Source: Avibacterium sp. 20-132
Lineage (GTDB): Bacteria > Pseudomonadota > Gammaproteobacteria > Enterobacterales > Pasteurellaceae
Assembly: GCF_023611925.1 (NCBI RefSeq)
Contig: NZ_CP091456.1
Coordinates: 744,001-808,000, forward strand
Length of the DNA: 64,000 nt
Reading direction: 5' to 3'
In this document: positions 28,901 through 40,038 of the stretch, piece after piece
Layout: each line of letters opens with the position of its first letter
Position numbering within the stretch: the first letter of the stretch is position 1
Position numbers and translations under genes: made by a program
Notes under the pieces: generated by a model
The model's database searches: none
Seen by the model: only the letters and a program-made list of their open reading frames with translations
Told to the model about the DNA's origin: nothing

Positions 28901-30252
28901 TGTAATTGAATCGCTTTACCTTCAATTAAGATTGGTTCAAAAGCCTGAATACCCAAACGGTGCAAGGTTGGCGCACGGTTTAATAAGATTGGATGTTCAC
29001 GAATCACTTCGGCCAAAATATCCCATACGATAGCATCTTCACGCTCAACCATTTTCTTCGCCGCTTTGATGGTTGTTGCAAAGCCACGGCTTTCTAATTT
29101 CGCGTAAATAAATGGACGGAATAATTCCAATGCCATTTTTTTCGGTAAACCACATTGATGTAGATGTAAGTATGGACCCACTGTAATTACAGAACGACCA
29201 GAATAATCAACACGTTTACCTAATAAGTTTTGACGGAAACGACCTTGTTTACCTTTGATCATATCCGCAAGTGATTTCAATGGACGGCGGTTAGAACCCG
29301 TAATTGCACGACCACGACGACCATTATCCAATAACGCATCGACAGATTCTTGTAACATCCGTTTTTCGTTACGCACGATAATATCCGGTGCAATCAAGTC
29401 TAATAAACGTTTTAAACGGTTATTACGGTTAATCACACGACGATATAAATCATTTAAATCAGACGTTGCAAAGCGTCCGCCATCAAGCGGTACTAATGGA
29501 CGTAAATCTGGTGGTAAAACAGGTAATACTGTCATCACCATCCATTCAGGTTTATTGCCTGATTGAATGAAAGATTCTAATAATTTTAAGCGTTTAGTGA
29601 TTTTTTTACGTTTCGTCTCTGAATTGGTTTCTTGCAATTCTTCACGCAAGTTCTCGCATTCCACTTCTAGATCCATATCGCGTAATAACGCTTGGATCGC
29701 TTCCGCTCCCATTTTCGCTTCAAATTCGTCAGCCCAACGATCTTCAGCGTCCATATATTGTTCTTCCGTTAATAATTGACCTTTTTCCAGATCCGTCATT
29801 CCCGGTTCAGTAACAATGTAAGATTCAAAATAAAGTACACGTTCAATATCACGCAACGGCATATCTAATAATAAACCGATACGGGATGGTAAAGATTTTA
29901 AGAACCAAATGTGTGCAACTGGAGAAGCTAACTCAATATGTCCCATACGTTCACGACGAACTTTTGCTTGAGTAACTTCGACACCACATTTTTCACAGAT
30001 CACACCACGGTGTTTTAAACGTTTATATTTTCCACATAAACATTCGTAGTCTTTTACTGGCCCGAAAATACGCGCACAGAAAAGCCCGTCACGCTCTGGT
30101 TTAAACGTACGGTAGTTGATAGTTTCAGGTTTTTTAACTTCACCAAATGACCAAGAACGGATCATATCCGGTGAGGCTAAACCAATTTTAATCACATCAA
30201 AATCTTCTGAAGTTTTTGATTGTGCTTTTAAAAACTTAACTAAGTCTTTCAC
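25990..30252 (-). CDS. rpoC: DNA-directed RNA polymerase subunit beta'
   Basis: The largest core RNA polymerase subunit, carrying half of the active centre. The 1420 residues (E. coli 1407) include the N-terminal zinc site in [20 protein letters not shown] (residues about 70-90) and the magnesium-binding [12 protein letters not shown] with its three aspartates. The trigger loop region is [23 protein letters not shown] (as MADSGARGS and [12 protein letters not shown]), and a second zinc site is [17 protein letters not shown]. Transcribed 99 bp after rpoB. The C-terminal tail is acidic and alanine-rich and slightly longer than in E. coli. Confidence 0.98.
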   Translation of the reverse strand: MKDLVKFLKAQSKTSEDFDVIKIGLASPDMIRSWSFGEVKKPETINYRTFKPERDGLFCARIFGPVKDYECLCGKYKRLKHRGVICEKCGVEVTQAKVRRERMGHIELASPVAHIWFLKSLPSRIGLLLDMPLRDIERVLYFESYIVTEPGMTDLEKGQLLTEEQYMDAEDRWADEFEAKMGAEAIQALLRDMDLEVECENLREELQETNSETKRKKITKRLKLLESFIQSGNKPEWMVMTVLPVLPPDLRPLVPLDGGRFATSDLNDLYRRVINRNNRLKRLLDLIAPDIIVRNEKRMLQESVDALLDNGRRGRAITGSNRRPLKSLADMIKGKQGRFRQNLLGKRVDYSGRSVITVGPYLHLHQCGLPKKMALELFRPFIYAKLESRGFATTIKAAKKMVEREDAIVWDILAEVIREHPILLNRAPTLHRLGIQAFEPILIEGKAIQLHPLVCAAFNADFDGDQMAVHVPLTLEAQLEARALMMSTNNILSPANGEPIIVPSQDVVLGLYYMTRDKVNGKGEGMLLQDPREAEKAYRTGQAELHSRVKVRITEYVKDAADEFVPQTNLVDTTIGRAILWMIAPKGMPFSLFNQTLGKKAISKLINESYRRLGLKASVLFADQIMYTGFAYAARSGSSVGIDDMVIPAKKYEIISAAEQEVAEIQEQFQSGLVTAGERYNKVIDIWAAANERVAKAMMENLSQEEVVNREGELEKQASFNSIFMMADSGARGSAAQIRQLAGMRGLMARPDGSIIETPITANFREGLNVLQYFISTHGARKGLADTALKTANSGYLTRRLVDVAQDLVIIEDDCGTYEGIVMTPLIEGGDVKEPLRDRVLGRVAAEDILKPGTDEVLIPRNTLLDEKLCDLIDENSVDSIKVRSVVTCDTNFGVCAKCYGRDLARGHLINQGEAVGVIAAQSIGEPGTQLTMRTFHIGGAASAAAKESSIQVKNNGTLRLANVKFVTNKEGKLVLTSRNTELTVIDAFGRTKEHYKVPYGAVLNKADGDEVNAGETVANWDPHTMPVVSEVSGFVKFVDIVDGLTVTRQTDELTGLSSIVVQDVGERATAGKDLRPTIKLVDAQGNDVLIAGSDMPAQYTLPGKAIVTLEDGAEVHVGDSLARIPQESAGTKDITGGLPRVADLFEARKPKEPAILAEISGIVSFGKETKGKRRLLITPTEGEVYEEMIPKWRQLNVFEGEMVERGDLISDGAETPHDILRLRGVHAVTDYIVNEVQEVYRLQGVKINDKHIEVIVRQMLRKAIITKAYDSEFLEGEQVEVARVKMVNQKREAEGKPLVEFERELLGITKASLATESFISAASFQETTRVLTEAAVAGKRDELRGLKENVIVGRLIPAGTGFAYHQQRQKNRAAGIVEPEQPTKASMVSDEDIASEFTFSADDATASLAEMLNMAEDAE

Positions 30253-30283
30253 AGATTTTGCTCCTGTCGGAGTTAAACTTATC

Positions 30284-30324
30284 CAAGTGCGGTGTAAAAT
30301 TTCAACATTTTTTCACCGCACTTG
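30284..30324 (-). other. Inverted uptake-signal hairpin between rpoB and rpoC
   Basis: CAAGTGCGGTG (30284-30294) and CACCGCACTTG (30314-30324) form a perfect 11-bp stem with a 19-nt loop, but no T run follows on either strand. It therefore should not terminate; it may affect processing or stability of the rpoB-rpoC mRNA, or serve DNA uptake only. Confidence 0.8.
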
Positions 30325-30351
30325 AGCGTACTTTAGCTTTCGCTTATCAGA

Positions 30352-33300
30352 TTATTCTTCATCTAAGTCGATGTTAATACCCAGTGAACGAATTTCTTTC
30401 ATAATTACGTTGAAAGATTCTGGCGTACCCGGATCCATTTGTTGGTTACCGCTCACGATATTTTTATACATCTTCGTACGACCATTCACATCATCAGATT
30501 TCACTGTAAGCATTTCTTGTAAGGTGTAAGCCGCACCATAAGCTTCGAGCGCCCATACCTCCATCTCACCGAAACGCTGACCACCAAATTGTGCTTTACC
30601 ACCCAATGGTTGTTGCGTCACAAGACTATAAGAACCTGTTGAACGTGCGTGCATTTTGTCATCCACTAAGTGGTTCAATTTGAGCATATACATATAACCC
30701 ACGGTTACAGGACGTTCAAATTTCTCACCGGTACGACCATCATATAAGGTGATTTGACCAGACGTTGGTAAGCCACCTAGCTCTAACAAGCCTTTAATTT
30801 CTTCTTCGTGCGCCCCGTCAAATACTGGTGTTGCTAATGGTAAACCTTTGCGTAAGTTTTGCGCTAAACGCATCACTTCTTCATCTGTAAAGGTTGAAAG
30901 ATCCACTTTTTGTGAGCCACCACCTAAGTCATAGGCTTTTTGGATATAACCACGCAATTTCTCAACATCTTGTTTTTGTTTGATCATTGCATTGATTTGA
31001 TCACCAATTCCTTTCGCCGCTAAACCTAAGTGTGTTTCAAGAATCTGACCAATGTTCATACGTGAAGGTACGCCCAGCGGGTTCAATACGATATCCACTG
31101 GCTGACCATTTTCGTCATACGGCATATCTTCAACTGGGTTAATTTTTGAGATAACCCCTTTGTTACCGTGACGACCCGCCATTTTATCACCCGGTTGGAT
31201 TTGACGTTTCACTGCAAGATACACTTTCACCACTTTCAATACGCCCGGTGCAAGATCATCACCTTGGATAATTTTGCCACGTTTGACTTCAAGTTTGTGT
31301 TCAAAGTCTTTGCGAAGTTCTTCGTATTGTTCGGCTAATTGTTCTAATTGGCTTTGTTTGTCTTCATCTGAAAGGGTTTGTTCTAACCATTTTGTGCGTT
31401 CTAGTTTATCTAACTGCGCTTCAGAGATTCCGCCAGAAATTAATACGTTACGTACACGAGCAAATAAACCTGCTTCTAAGATCTCTAATTCTTCGACAAG
31501 ATCTTTTTTCGCTTGTTTTAATTGCATTTCTTCAATTTCTAATGCACGTTTATCTTTTTCTACACCATCACGGGTGAAAACTTGAACGTCAATCACAGTA
31601 CCTGATACGCTATTTGGTACGCGTAGTGAAGAATCTTTTACATCTGAGGCTTTTTCACCAAAGATGGCGCGTAATAATTTTTCTTCTGGGGTTAATTGGG
31701 TTTCACCTTTTGGTGTGACTTTACCCACAAGAATATCGCCGCCTTTTACTTCTGCACCAATATATACAATCCCTGATTCATCGAGTTTGCTTAATGCGGC
31801 CTCACCGACGTTTGGAATATCTGCGGTGATTTCTTCTGAACCCAGTTTGGTATCACGTGCCACACAAGAAAGTTCTTGAATATGAATAGTCGTGAAACGA
31901 TCTTCTTGTACTACACGCTCAGACACTAACATTGAGTCTTCAAAGTTATAACCATTCCAAGGCATAAATGCGACGCGCATATTTTGCCCAAGCGCAAGTT
32001 CACCTAAATCTGTTGATGGCCCATCAGCAAGAATTTCACCACGTTCAATAGGCTCACCTAATTGCACACAAGGAATTTGGTTGATACAGGTGTTTTGGTT
32101 AGAACGGGTATATTTCACAAGATTGTAAATATCAATCCCCGCTTCGCCTGCGATAGTTTCATCTTCGTTTACTTTAACCACGATACGTGAAGCATCAACA
32201 TATTGGATTGTTCCACCGCGTTTTGCGACTACCGCTACCCCAGAGTCTAATGCCACAGGTTTTTCCATACCTGTACCGACTAATGGTTTATCTGCACGCA
32301 AGGTTGGCACGGCTTGGCGTTGCATGTTCGCCCCCATCAAGGCACGGTTTGCATCATCGTGCTCAAGGAATGGAATCAACGCTGCTGCCACAGAAACGAT
32401 TTGCTGTGTTGATACGTCCATATAGTGAATTTCTTCTGGACGATATAAACCAGATTCACCATGCTCACCACGACAGGTTACGAAAGTATCGGTAAAGCGT
32501 AATTCCTCATCTAAATTTGAGTTTGCCTGTGCGATGATATATTTGCCTTCTTCAATGGCTGATAAATATTCAATTTCTTCCGTAACTTGACCATTTACCA
32601 CTTTGCGGTATGGGGTTTCTAAAAAACCGTAATCATTAGTACGCGCATACACCGCTAGCGAGTTGATCAAACCGATGTTTGGACCTTCAGGCGTTTCAAT
32701 TGGACACACACGTCCATAATGGGTTGCGTGAACATCTCGCACCTCGAAGCCTGCACGTTCACGAGTTAAACCGCCCGGCCCTAATGCAGAAATACGGCGT
32801 TTATGCGTCACTTCTGAAAGCGGGTTATTCTGATCCATAAATTGAGAAAGTTGTGATGAACCAAAGAATTCTTTCACCGCTGCTGAAATTGGTTTCGCAT
32901 TAATTAAATCTTGTGGAGTTACCGCTTCAAGATCGCCTAAAGAAAGACGCTCTTTCACTGCACGCTCAACACGTACTAAACCAATACGGAATTGGTTTTC
33001 TGCCATTTCACCCACAGAACGAATACGGCGGTTACCTAAGTGGTCAATGTCATCAACTTCACCACGACCATTACGGATATCAATCAATTTACGCATCACA
33101 TTGACAATATCTTCTTTACTTAAGATACCGCTGCCCGTTGTTTCTTCAATGCCTAAAGAGCGGTTGAATTTCATTCGACCTACCGCCGATAAATCGTAGC
33201 GATCTGCCGAGAAGAAAAGGTTATCAAACAAGCCTTCTGCCGCTTCTTTTGTTGGTGGCTCACCCGGACGCATCATACGATAAATTTCAACCAATGCACT

Positions 33301-34380
33301 CAAACGATCAGTGGTTGGATCAACACGTAAGGTATCTGAAATATATGGACCGTAATCTAAATCGTTCGTAAATAGGGTTTCAATGGTTTTATAACCCGCT
33401 TGTGATAATTTTGCTAAAACCTCTAGTGTCATTTCACCATTGGCTGGACAAATCACTTCACCCGTTTCAAGATCAACATAGTCTTTCGCAGCCACTTTGC
33501 CTACAATGTATTCTGTTGGCACTTCAACCTGAGTCACATTGTCTTTTTCAAGCGCACGAATATGACGAGCGGTAATACGACGACCCACTTCAACATAGGT
33601 TTTTCCATTTGCCACAATATCGAAAGTTGCCGTTTCACCACGCAATCTTTCTGGCACTAAGGTCATTAATAATTTGTTATTTTCAATTTGGAAAACGACT
33701 TTATCAAAGAATAAATCTAAAATTTCTTCTGTCGTGTAGTTTAAGGCACGCAAAATAATGGTCGCAGGTAATTTACGGCGACGATCAATACGCGCATATA
33801 AGTTATCTTTTGGATCAAATTCAAAATCTAACCAAGAACCACGATAAGGAATAATACGTGCATTATAAAGCACTTTTCCTGATGAGTGTGTTTTACCTTT
33901 GTCGCTATCAAAGAACACACCAGGGCTACGGTGCAATTGCGAAACAATTACACGCTCAGTACCATTAATCACAAATGTTCCATTATCTGTCATTAATGGA
34001 ATTTCACCCATATACACTTCTTGTTCTTTAATATCTTTGATCGTACCCGGTGCGGCATCTTTGTCATAGCTAACCAAACGCAATTTTACCCGTAATGGCG
34101 CAGCATAAGTGGTACCGCGAATTTGACATTCACGCACATCAAATACGGGCTCACCTAAACGGTAGCTGACATATTGTAATTCTGTATTGCCATTATTGCT
34201 GACAATCGGGAATACAGAACGGAATGCCGCTTCTAGACCTTGCTGACCCTCAGGATCTCTTTGGATAAATTTATCAAAAGAATCAAGTTGAATTGTTAAT
34301 AAATATGGTACATTTAAAACTTGCGGACGCTTGCCGAAGTCTTTACGAATACGTTTTTTCTCAGTATAGGAGTAACCCAT
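30352..34380 (-). CDS. rpoB: DNA-directed RNA polymerase subunit beta
   Basis: The second largest core subunit of RNA polymerase; 1342 residues, the same length as E. coli. The rifampicin pocket reads [22 protein letters not shown] followed by ISALGPGGL, with wild-type residues at the usual resistance positions (Asp516, His526, Ser531 in E. coli numbering). The active-site lysine segments [13 protein letters not shown] and [18 protein letters not shown] are present. Ribosome site GAGGAAAA. It has its own strong promoter and a long leader upstream instead of depending only on rplJL read-through. Confidence 0.98.
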   Translation of the reverse strand: MGYSYTEKKRIRKDFGKRPQVLNVPYLLTIQLDSFDKFIQRDPEGQQGLEAAFRSVFPIVSNNGNTELQYVSYRLGEPVFDVRECQIRGTTYAAPLRVKLRLVSYDKDAAPGTIKDIKEQEVYMGEIPLMTDNGTFVINGTERVIVSQLHRSPGVFFDSDKGKTHSSGKVLYNARIIPYRGSWLDFEFDPKDNLYARIDRRRKLPATIILRALNYTTEEILDLFFDKVVFQIENNKLLMTLVPERLRGETATFDIVANGKTYVEVGRRITARHIRALEKDNVTQVEVPTEYIVGKVAAKDYVDLETGEVICPANGEMTLEVLAKLSQAGYKTIETLFTNDLDYGPYISDTLRVDPTTDRLSALVEIYRMMRPGEPPTKEAAEGLFDNLFFSADRYDLSAVGRMKFNRSLGIEETTGSGILSKEDIVNVMRKLIDIRNGRGEVDDIDHLGNRRIRSVGEMAENQFRIGLVRVERAVKERLSLGDLEAVTPQDLINAKPISAAVKEFFGSSQLSQFMDQNNPLSEVTHKRRISALGPGGLTRERAGFEVRDVHATHYGRVCPIETPEGPNIGLINSLAVYARTNDYGFLETPYRKVVNGQVTEEIEYLSAIEEGKYIIAQANSNLDEELRFTDTFVTCRGEHGESGLYRPEEIHYMDVSTQQIVSVAAALIPFLEHDDANRALMGANMQRQAVPTLRADKPLVGTGMEKPVALDSGVAVVAKRGGTIQYVDASRIVVKVNEDETIAGEAGIDIYNLVKYTRSNQNTCINQIPCVQLGEPIERGEILADGPSTDLGELALGQNMRVAFMPWNGYNFEDSMLVSERVVQEDRFTTIHIQELSCVARDTKLGSEEITADIPNVGEAALSKLDESGIVYIGAEVKGGDILVGKVTPKGETQLTPEEKLLRAIFGEKASDVKDSSLRVPNSVSGTVIDVQVFTRDGVEKDKRALEIEEMQLKQAKKDLVEELEILEAGLFARVRNVLISGGISEAQLDKLERTKWLEQTLSDEDKQSQLEQLAEQYEELRKDFEHKLEVKRGKIIQGDDLAPGVLKVVKVYLAVKRQIQPGDKMAGRHGNKGVISKINPVEDMPYDENGQPVDIVLNPLGVPSRMNIGQILETHLGLAAKGIGDQINAMIKQKQDVEKLRGYIQKAYDLGGGSQKVDLSTFTDEEVMRLAQNLRKGLPLATPVFDGAHEEEIKGLLELGGLPTSGQITLYDGRTGEKFERPVTVGYMYMLKLNHLVDDKMHARSTGSYSLVTQQPLGGKAQFGGQRFGEMEVWALEAYGAAYTLQEMLTVKSDDVNGRTKMYKNIVSGNQQMDPGTPESFNVIMKEIRSLGINIDLDEE

Positions 34381-34612
34381 TGGTTTTCCTCAATAAATTT
34401 TAGTGAGACCGAGTTGAAAGAAAATAAAAGTGCGGTCATTTTTTCGCTTATTTTCAATCAATGATGAATCCGTTTCCAGATACCGCACTCTGAACCTTAC
34501 TTCTGATGAGCGGGTTGCCATCAAACTACCAGAAAACTAGCCTGATTCACGCAACAAAACGGTGATTATTCAGTATATTTTTAATCCAAACTATTTAGCG
34601 GAATTAAAAATG
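34381..34612 (-). promoter_or_regulatory. Long 5' untranslated leader of rpoBC
   Basis: About 233 nt lie between the predicted transcription start and the rpoB ATG, with no supported gene. The leader contains a possible bulged hairpin (TTCTG...GATG against CATCAGAA, about 34500-34535), a near-uptake signal, and a full uptake-signal complement near 34430 close to the start codon. Its length and the strong promoter suggest regulation at the RNA level, but I recognise no known motif. Confidence 0.5.
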
Positions 34613-34619
34613 GCTGATG

Positions 34620-34649
34620 ATTATATAAGAAGGGATAAATAAAAGTCAA
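34620..34649 (-). promoter_or_regulatory. rpoBC promoter
   Basis: On the minus strand TTGACT (34644-34649, 5 of 6) and perfect TATAAT (34620-34625) with an 18-bp spacer, placed just downstream of the rplL terminator. Start of transcription near 34613. Confidence 0.85.
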
Positions 34650-34667
34650 GTAACTAGAGCTATATAA

Positions 34668-34695
34668 ATAAAAACCCCGATATTTCTATCGGGGC
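34668..34695 (-). terminator. Terminator between rplL and rpoB
   Basis: CCCCGATA (34675-34682) and TATCGGGG (34687-34694) with a 4-nt loop; the minus strand continues with TTTTTA. It sits where E. coli has a partial attenuator between rplL and rpoB, but here it is a canonical terminator followed at once by a promoter. Confidence 0.85.
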
Positions 34696-34730
34696 TTTTA
34701 GAACCAGAATTGGTCGCAGAAAAATCAAAA

Positions 34731-35102
34731 TTATTTGATTTCTACTTGTGCGCCAGCTTCTTCTAATTCTTTCTTAAGTGCTTCAGCTTCTGCTTTAGCA
34801 ATACCTTCTTTTAATACTGCTGGTGCAGATTCAACTAAGTCTTTCGCTTCTTTTAAGCCTAAGCCAGTTGCACCACGTACTGCTTTGATTACTGCTACTT
34901 TGTTTGCACCAGCTGCTGCAAGTACTACATCAAATTCAGTTTTCTCTTCTGCTGCACCTGCGTCACCGCCTGCTGCTACTGCTACTGCAGCCGCTGCTGC
35001 TGAAACACCGAATTTTTCTTCCATCGCAGAGATTAATTCTACGATTTCAGTTACTGATTTAGAAGCAATCGCTTCAATGATTTGTTCGTTAGTTAATGAC
35101 AT
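34731..35102 (-). CDS. rplL: 50S ribosomal protein L7/L12
   Basis: The 123-residue stalk protein that recruits translational GTPases; it forms dimers on L10. It has an N-terminal dimerisation helix pair ([21 protein letters not shown], here [10 protein letters not shown] and [10 protein letters not shown]), the alanine-rich hinge around 37-52, and the C-terminal factor-binding domain with the [21 protein letters not shown] segment ([20 protein letters not shown]). The start is the ATG at 35102, giving MSLTNEQ. It follows rplJ by 51 bp in the same transcript. Confidence 0.97.
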   Translation of the reverse strand: MSLTNEQIIEAIASKSVTEIVELISAMEEKFGVSAAAAAVAVAAGGDAGAAEEKTEFDVVLAAAGANKVAVIKAVRGATGLGLKEAKDLVESAPAVLKEGIAKAEAEALKKELEEAGAQVEIK

Positions 35103-35153
35103 AACAATCAATTCCTAAAGTAAATAAATTAAACCGAATAAGAAACGCTGTAA

Positions 35154-35645
35154 TTAAGCTGCTTCTTGTAATTTGTCGCGTAATGCTGCAAGAGTGCGAA
35201 CAAGTTTGCCTGCCGCAGCTTCTTTCATTGTACCCATTAAACGTGCAATTGCTTCTTCGTAAGTTGGTAATGTTGCTAAGAATTCAACATCTTGGATCTT
35301 ACCTTCAAAGGCTGCACCTTTAATTTCAAACTTATCATTTGCTTTTGCAAAATCTTTGAACAAACGTGCTGCTGCACCTGGGTGTTCAGTAGAAAATGCG
35401 ATAAGTGTTGGACCTACAAACTCATCTTTTAAGCATTCATAATCTGTGCCTTCAACTGCACGACGTAACAAGGTGTTACGCACAACACGCATTGAAACAC
35501 CAGCTTCACGAGCTGCTTTACGTAATTCAGTCATTTTATCAACAGTCACACCACGGGAATCCGCGATAACTGCTGACAGGGCACCTTTGGCTGCTTCATT
35601 TACTTCAGCAACAATTGCTTGTTTGTCTTGAAGATTTAATGCCAT
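35154..35645 (-). CDS. rplJ: 50S ribosomal protein L10
   Basis: The 163-residue base of the ribosomal stalk; the N-terminal domain binds 23S rRNA and the C-terminal helix binds L7/L12 dimers. It starts [15 protein letters not shown] and contains [20 protein letters not shown], both typical. In E. coli, L10 (with L7/L12) represses its own mRNA by binding the leader; the conserved leader upstream of this gene indicates the same control here. Ribosome site AGGAG, somewhat far from the ATG (9 nt). Confidence 0.97.
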   Translation of the reverse strand: MALNLQDKQAIVAEVNEAAKGALSAVIADSRGVTVDKMTELRKAAREAGVSMRVVRNTLLRRAVEGTDYECLKDEFVGPTLIAFSTEHPGAAARLFKDFAKANDKFEIKGAAFEGKIQDVEFLATLPTYEEAIARLMGTMKEAAAGKLVRTLAALRDKLQEAA

Positions 35646-35882
35646 TGGCTGTTAGCTCCTGATACACTCCGCCTAAGCGGAACTTCTAAAAAATCTCAAA
35701 AAAATAACCGCACTTTAAATTCGTGAGCTCTCTCTTTGAGGCTAAGGTGTCCAGAAGCAGAAAATTCTGTCTGTCCACCATCTACGCAGGCATTGCTATT
35801 AAGAAATGAAACCATTTCACCTACGGTCTTGGACGGGGCTTGATAGTAAGCACCATCAAAAATCTGCCGAAACAGATTTAGG
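35646..35882 (-). ncRNA. L10-type ribosomal protein leader of rplJL
   Basis: The 5' untranslated RNA of rplJL. Its core (about 35768-35836) reads GTCCAAGACCGTAGG, then a GAAATGGTTTC hairpin, then CCTGCGTAGATGGTGGACAG. The outer arms GTCC/GGAC and CCGTAGG/CCTGCG pair around the inner hairpin. This matches closely, from memory, the E. coli rplJ leader to which L10(L12)4 binds to shut down translation. Downstream near 35660 a GTTCCGCTTAGGCGGA hairpin lies just before the ribosome site and could be the switch that hides it. Confidence 0.85.
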
Positions 35883-35888
35883 TCGGGC

Positions 35889-35917
35889 ATTATAGAGAGA
35901 TTTATCATCAATGTAAA
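35889..35917 (-). promoter_or_regulatory. rplJL promoter
   Basis: On the minus strand TTTACA (35912-35917) and perfect TATAAT (35889-35894) with a 17-bp spacer. Transcription would start near 35882, giving a leader of about 237 nt. Confidence 0.87.
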
Positions 35918-35960
35918 TAAAAAGTTCCATTGCTCAGCCATTTTCTCAGTATAAAACCCA

Positions 35961-35997
35961 ATATAAAAACGGCTTATCAATACAATAAGCCGTTTTT
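35961..35997 (-). terminator. Terminator of rplKA
   Basis: AAAAACGGCTTAT (35965-35977) and ATAAGCCGTTTTT (35985-35997) form a 13-bp stem ending in a T run on the minus strand, 11 bp after the rplA stop. Confidence 0.88.
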
Positions 35998-36007
35998 TAA
36001 ACTCAAA

Positions 36008-36697
36008 TTATAGACTGTTTTGATCTACTGCGACACCCGCACCTTGAGTGGTAGAAAGACTTACTTTCTTAATAAATACGCCTTTAGCAGAAGCAGGTTT
36101 TGCTTTTGTTAAGGCAGCTAGTAATGCTTGTAAGTTTTCTTTTAATTGCTCAGGGGTGAAGTCTGCTTTACCGATTGTGGTGTGAATGATACCGTTTTTA
36201 TCATTACGGTAACGAACCTGACCAGATTTTGCATTTTTCACTGCTTCAGCAACGTTTGGAGTTACAGTACCCACTTTCGGGTTTGGCATTAAGCCACGTG
36301 GCCCTAAGATTTGACCTAACTGACCTACAACACGCATTGCATCAGGAGAAGCGATAACAACATCGAAGTCCATTTCGCCTTTCTTGATTTGCTCTGCTAA
36401 ATCTTCCATACCCACTAAATCTGCACCCGCTTCTTTCGCTGCTTCTGCATTAGCACCTTGAGTGAACACAGCAACGCGAACATTACGACCAGTACCGTTT
36501 GGTAATACAGTCGCACCACGAACGTTTTGGTCAGATTTACGTGCATCAATACCTAAATTTACTGCCACATCAACGCTTTCTACGAATTTAGGGCTAGTAA
36601 ATTGTTTTAATACTGCGATCGCATCATTGATTTCATAAGCTTTGGTTGAATCAACACCCGCTTTGATTGCTTTCATACGTTTGGTTAGTTTAGCCAT
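36008..36697 (-). CDS. rplA: 50S ribosomal protein L1
   Basis: The 229-residue L1 stalk protein, which binds 23S rRNA near the E site; in E. coli excess L1 represses rplKA mRNA. Starts [16 protein letters not shown] and contains the signature region [15 protein letters not shown] in the second domain, with [14 protein letters not shown] following. It comes 3 bp after rplK, so translation is coupled. Confidence 0.97.
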   Translation of the reverse strand: MAKLTKRMKAIKAGVDSTKAYEINDAIAVLKQFTSPKFVESVDVAVNLGIDARKSDQNVRGATVLPNGTGRNVRVAVFTQGANAEAAKEAGADLVGMEDLAEQIKKGEMDFDVVIASPDAMRVVGQLGQILGPRGLMPNPKVGTVTPNVAEAVKNAKSGQVRYRNDKNGIIHTTIGKADFTPEQLKENLQALLAALTKAKPASAKGVFIKKVSLSTTQGAGVAVDQNSL

Positions 36698-36700
36698 TGA

Positions 36701-37129
36701 TTAGTCCTCCACTACCAAACCCATTGAACGTGCAGTACCTTCAATAGATTTCATCTTAGTTTCGATTGTTGCACCAGTCATATCCGCTGCTTTAGTTTCT
36801 GCGATTTCACGGATTTGTGCTTGAGTTACTTTACCTACTTTATCTTTGTTTGGTTTACCAGAACCAGATTTAATGCCAGCTGCTTTTTTCAATAATACCG
36901 CTGCTGGTGGAGTTTTAGTAACAAAAGTGAATGAACGGTCTGCATATACAGTGATCACTACTGGAATCGGTAAACCTTTTTCTAAGCTTTCAGTACGTGC
37001 GTTGAATGCTTTACAGAATTCCATAATGTTCACACCTTGTTGACCTAATGCAGGACCAACTGGTGGTGAAGGGTTAGCCATACCTGCTGCAACTTGCAAC
37101 TTAATATAGGCTTGAACTTTCTTTGCCAT
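36701..37129 (-). CDS. rplK: 50S ribosomal protein L11
   Basis: The 142-residue L11, identical in length to E. coli. It binds the GTPase-associated centre of 23S rRNA and is needed for the RelA stringent response. The proline-rich N-terminal segment is [20 protein letters not shown], and the C-terminal rRNA-binding signature includes [17 protein letters not shown]. The start at 37129 follows GAGGAAATTAAA; an open frame runs 26 codons further upstream through the leader without similarity. Confidence 0.97.
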   Translation of the reverse strand: MAKKVQAYIKLQVAAGMANPSPPVGPALGQQGVNIMEFCKAFNARTESLEKGLPIPVVITVYADRSFTFVTKTPPAAVLLKKAAGIKSGSGKPNKDKVGKVTQAQIREIAETKAADMTGATIETKMKSIEGTARSMGLVVED

Positions 37130-37131
37130 TT

Positions 37132-37190
37132 TAATTTCCTCGTTATGGGTGATAACGCTTTTCAGCTCCCCGTGATTGAAAGCACTTATC
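37132..37190 (-). promoter_or_regulatory. Candidate L1-binding leader of rplKA
   Basis: The leader reads CACGGGGAGCTGAAAAGCG, then TTATCACCCATAACGAGGA up to the ribosome site. GTTAT/ATAAC can pair, and the GGGGAGC element resembles, from memory, the E. coli L1 target on the rplK mRNA. The pattern fits L1 autoregulation, but I cannot fold it rigorously. Confidence 0.5.
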
Positions 37191-37237
37191 GTGCGATTAC
37201 ATAACAATACGCGAAAGATTTACGCGTAAGGTCGCGA

Positions 37238-37266
37238 ATTATACAAATTCTTGCGAATATTGCCAA
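37238..37266 (-). promoter_or_regulatory. rplKA promoter
   Basis: On the minus strand TTGGCA (37261-37266, 5 of 6) and perfect TATAAT (37238-37243) with a 17-bp spacer, just after the nusG terminator. Confidence 0.87.
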
Positions 37267-37291
37267 GCAAAAATTACAATTTGATGATACT

Positions 37292-37320
37292 AAAAAAATG
37301 GCAAGTATCAACTTGCCATT
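37292..37320 (-). terminator. Terminator of secE-nusG
   Basis: AATGGCAAGT (37297-37306) and ACTTGCCATT (37311-37320) with a 4-nt loop, then a T7 run on the minus strand. Confidence 0.9.
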
Positions 37321-37336
37321 TATAATTAGATGTTTA

Positions 37337-37888
37337 TTAATTATTTTTTTCTACTTGACCAAACTCAAGTTCAACTGGTGTAGCTCGACCAAAGATAGAA
37401 ACCGATACTTTCAGACGACCTTTATCGTAATCGACTTCTTCAACCGTTCCATTAAAGTCTGCAAACGGACCTTCTTTAACTCTCACTTCCTCACCAGGTT
37501 GGAAGACAGTTCTTGGTTTTGGTTTGTCAGAATTTTGCTCTAGACGATTTAAAATAATGTCAGCCTCATGGTTACTAATCGGCGCAGGCTTATCTGGTGT
37601 ACCACCAATAAATCCCATTACGCGTGGCACACTACGCACAAGCTGCCAAGTGTAATCATTCATTTCCATTTGTACCAAGACATAACCGGGGAAGTATTTA
37701 CGTTCACTTTTACGACGCTTCCCCCCCACGTTCTCAACCACTTCTTCTGTAGGAACAAGTACTTCACCAAATTGATCTTCCATTTGGTGCAATTTAATAT
37801 ATTCGCGCAATGTTGCTGCTACACGGCCTTCAAAGCCAGAAAATGCTTGTAACACATACCAGCGTTTTTTTGGTGTATTCTCTGTCAT
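37337..37888 (-). CDS. nusG: Transcription termination/antitermination protein NusG
   Basis: A 183-residue elongation factor that binds the RNA polymerase clamp, suppresses pausing and links to Rho or the ribosome. The NGN domain starts [20 protein letters not shown], with the core [11 protein letters not shown] and [11 protein letters not shown], and the C-terminal KOW domain reads [22 protein letters not shown] ([20 protein letters not shown]). It follows secE by 1 bp, the universal secE-nusG pair. Confidence 0.97.
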   Translation of the reverse strand: MTENTPKKRWYVLQAFSGFEGRVAATLREYIKLHQMEDQFGEVLVPTEEVVENVGGKRRKSERKYFPGYVLVQMEMNDYTWQLVRSVPRVMGFIGGTPDKPAPISNHEADIILNRLEQNSDKPKPRTVFQPGEEVRVKEGPFADFNGTVEEVDYDKGRLKVSVSIFGRATPVELEFGQVEKNN

Positions 37889-37889
37889 C

Positions 37890-38303
37890 TTAGAACCTCA
37901 AATTTGTTAAGAAATTAATTACAGAAACAATAATAGAATCAAGTCCCCATAAAATGAGAGAAACAATCATCGTAACAGCCATAACAATCAAGGTTGTCTG
38001 CATTGCCTCAGAACGTGTTGGCCATACAATTTTTCTTAATTCTATTCTAGAGTCTTTCAAAAAGGCGCGTGCTTTTGTCCCTTGGTTAGTAATAGCTAAA
38101 ATACCCAAGGCAATAAGTAATAGAATCACTACTGCAACCACACGGATCGGAGTAGAAAATTGGTCTGCAAAATAAATATTTCCAACTGCTGCCACAGCAA
38201 TAATTACCATACTGAGTAGCCATAAAAAGGTATTTAGTCCTTTTGACTTCTGAAGATCTTCCGCTTGTTCAGCGTGTTTCTTTTTATCAATATTTGACGC
38301 CAT
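37890..38303 (-). CDS. secE: Preprotein translocase subunit SecE
   Basis: A small essential subunit of the SecYEG translocon in the inner membrane. The 137-residue form has three membrane helices, as in enterobacteria: two N-terminal helices (about 26-45 and 50-70), and the conserved amphipathic helix plus third helix with the signature [21 protein letters not shown] chose the ATG at 38303 because GGATA lies 7 nt upstream; another in-frame ATG four codons earlier (38315) is possible. Confidence 0.93.
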   Translation of the reverse strand: MASNIDKKKHAEQAEDLQKSKGLNTFLWLLSMVIIAVAAVGNIYFADQFSTPIRVVAVVILLLIALGILAITNQGTKARAFLKDSRIELRKIVWPTRSEAMQTTLIVMAVTMIVSLILWGLDSIIVSVINFLTNLRF

Positions 38304-38351
38304 AATTGTATCCATTATTCAATAAAATCGGGATGCTGTTCTGAACGCGCA

Positions 38352-38380
38352 ATTGTAGCATTTTCTTATTTTGTTGCCTA
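38352..38380 (-). promoter_or_regulatory. secE-nusG promoter
   Basis: On the minus strand TAGGCA (38375-38380) and TACAAT (38352-38357) with a 17-bp spacer; the -10 is extended (TGC before TACAAT), which compensates for the weaker -35. Confidence 0.75.
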
Positions 38381-38714
38381 TCAAAAATCATAGAAAATTT
38401 AACGATTTCTTACAAAAAAGAAATTAATCATTCCCTATCATTTCAACGAAGAGATCACATCTTTCATCATCTAAAGTGCGGTGCCTTTCCAGTAAATTTT
38501 TGCTTTTAAGTTAATAAGCAAATAATTATTAGATGTAAAGCATACGAATAATAAAGGAATAGTAACCACTCTATTTCTAGAAGTAACAAAGAGATAGCCT
38601 GACCCAATTTAGCAAATTAATCAACAATTCTTAAAATCAAAGTGCGGTGCTTTTTCGTGAAGTTTTTCATTTGCCCAATCAACTCAGTTTGCGCAACATT
38701 TTTAAATTAGCAGT
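38381..38714. other. Gene-free spacer between tuf and secE
   Basis: About 330 bp without a coding signal. It holds two uptake signals (near 38474 and 38640) and AT-rich sequence. In E. coli four tRNA genes lie upstream of tufB near secE; I searched this spacer for a TPsiC arm or cloverleaf and see none. Confidence 0.6.
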
Positions 38715-38744
38715 AAAAAACAAAAGGGCATCTTTCGATGCCCT
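38715..38744 (-). terminator. Terminator of the str operon (after tuf)
   Basis: GGGCATC (38726-38732) and GATGCCC (38737-38743) close a stable GAAA tetraloop on the minus strand, followed by TTTTGTTTTTT. Confidence 0.9.
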
Positions 38745-38789
38745 CTTTCGATTTTCTGATAGCTTTCTAGTGTTACCTAGCAATAATCA

Positions 38790-40010
<1,221 letters not shown>

Positions 40011-40038
40011 TTACTGCACTACGGTGTTTAATATTCAA

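Noticed and set aside
34735..35118. 127-codon open frame antisense to rplL
   Set aside because: It mirrors the alanine-rich rplL codons on the opposite strand, a common artefact in highly biased genes.
35696..35980. 94-codon open frame on the minus strand before rplJ
   Set aside because: It runs through the rplJ promoter and L10 leader, both of which have strong nucleotide-level signatures; the frame is incidental.
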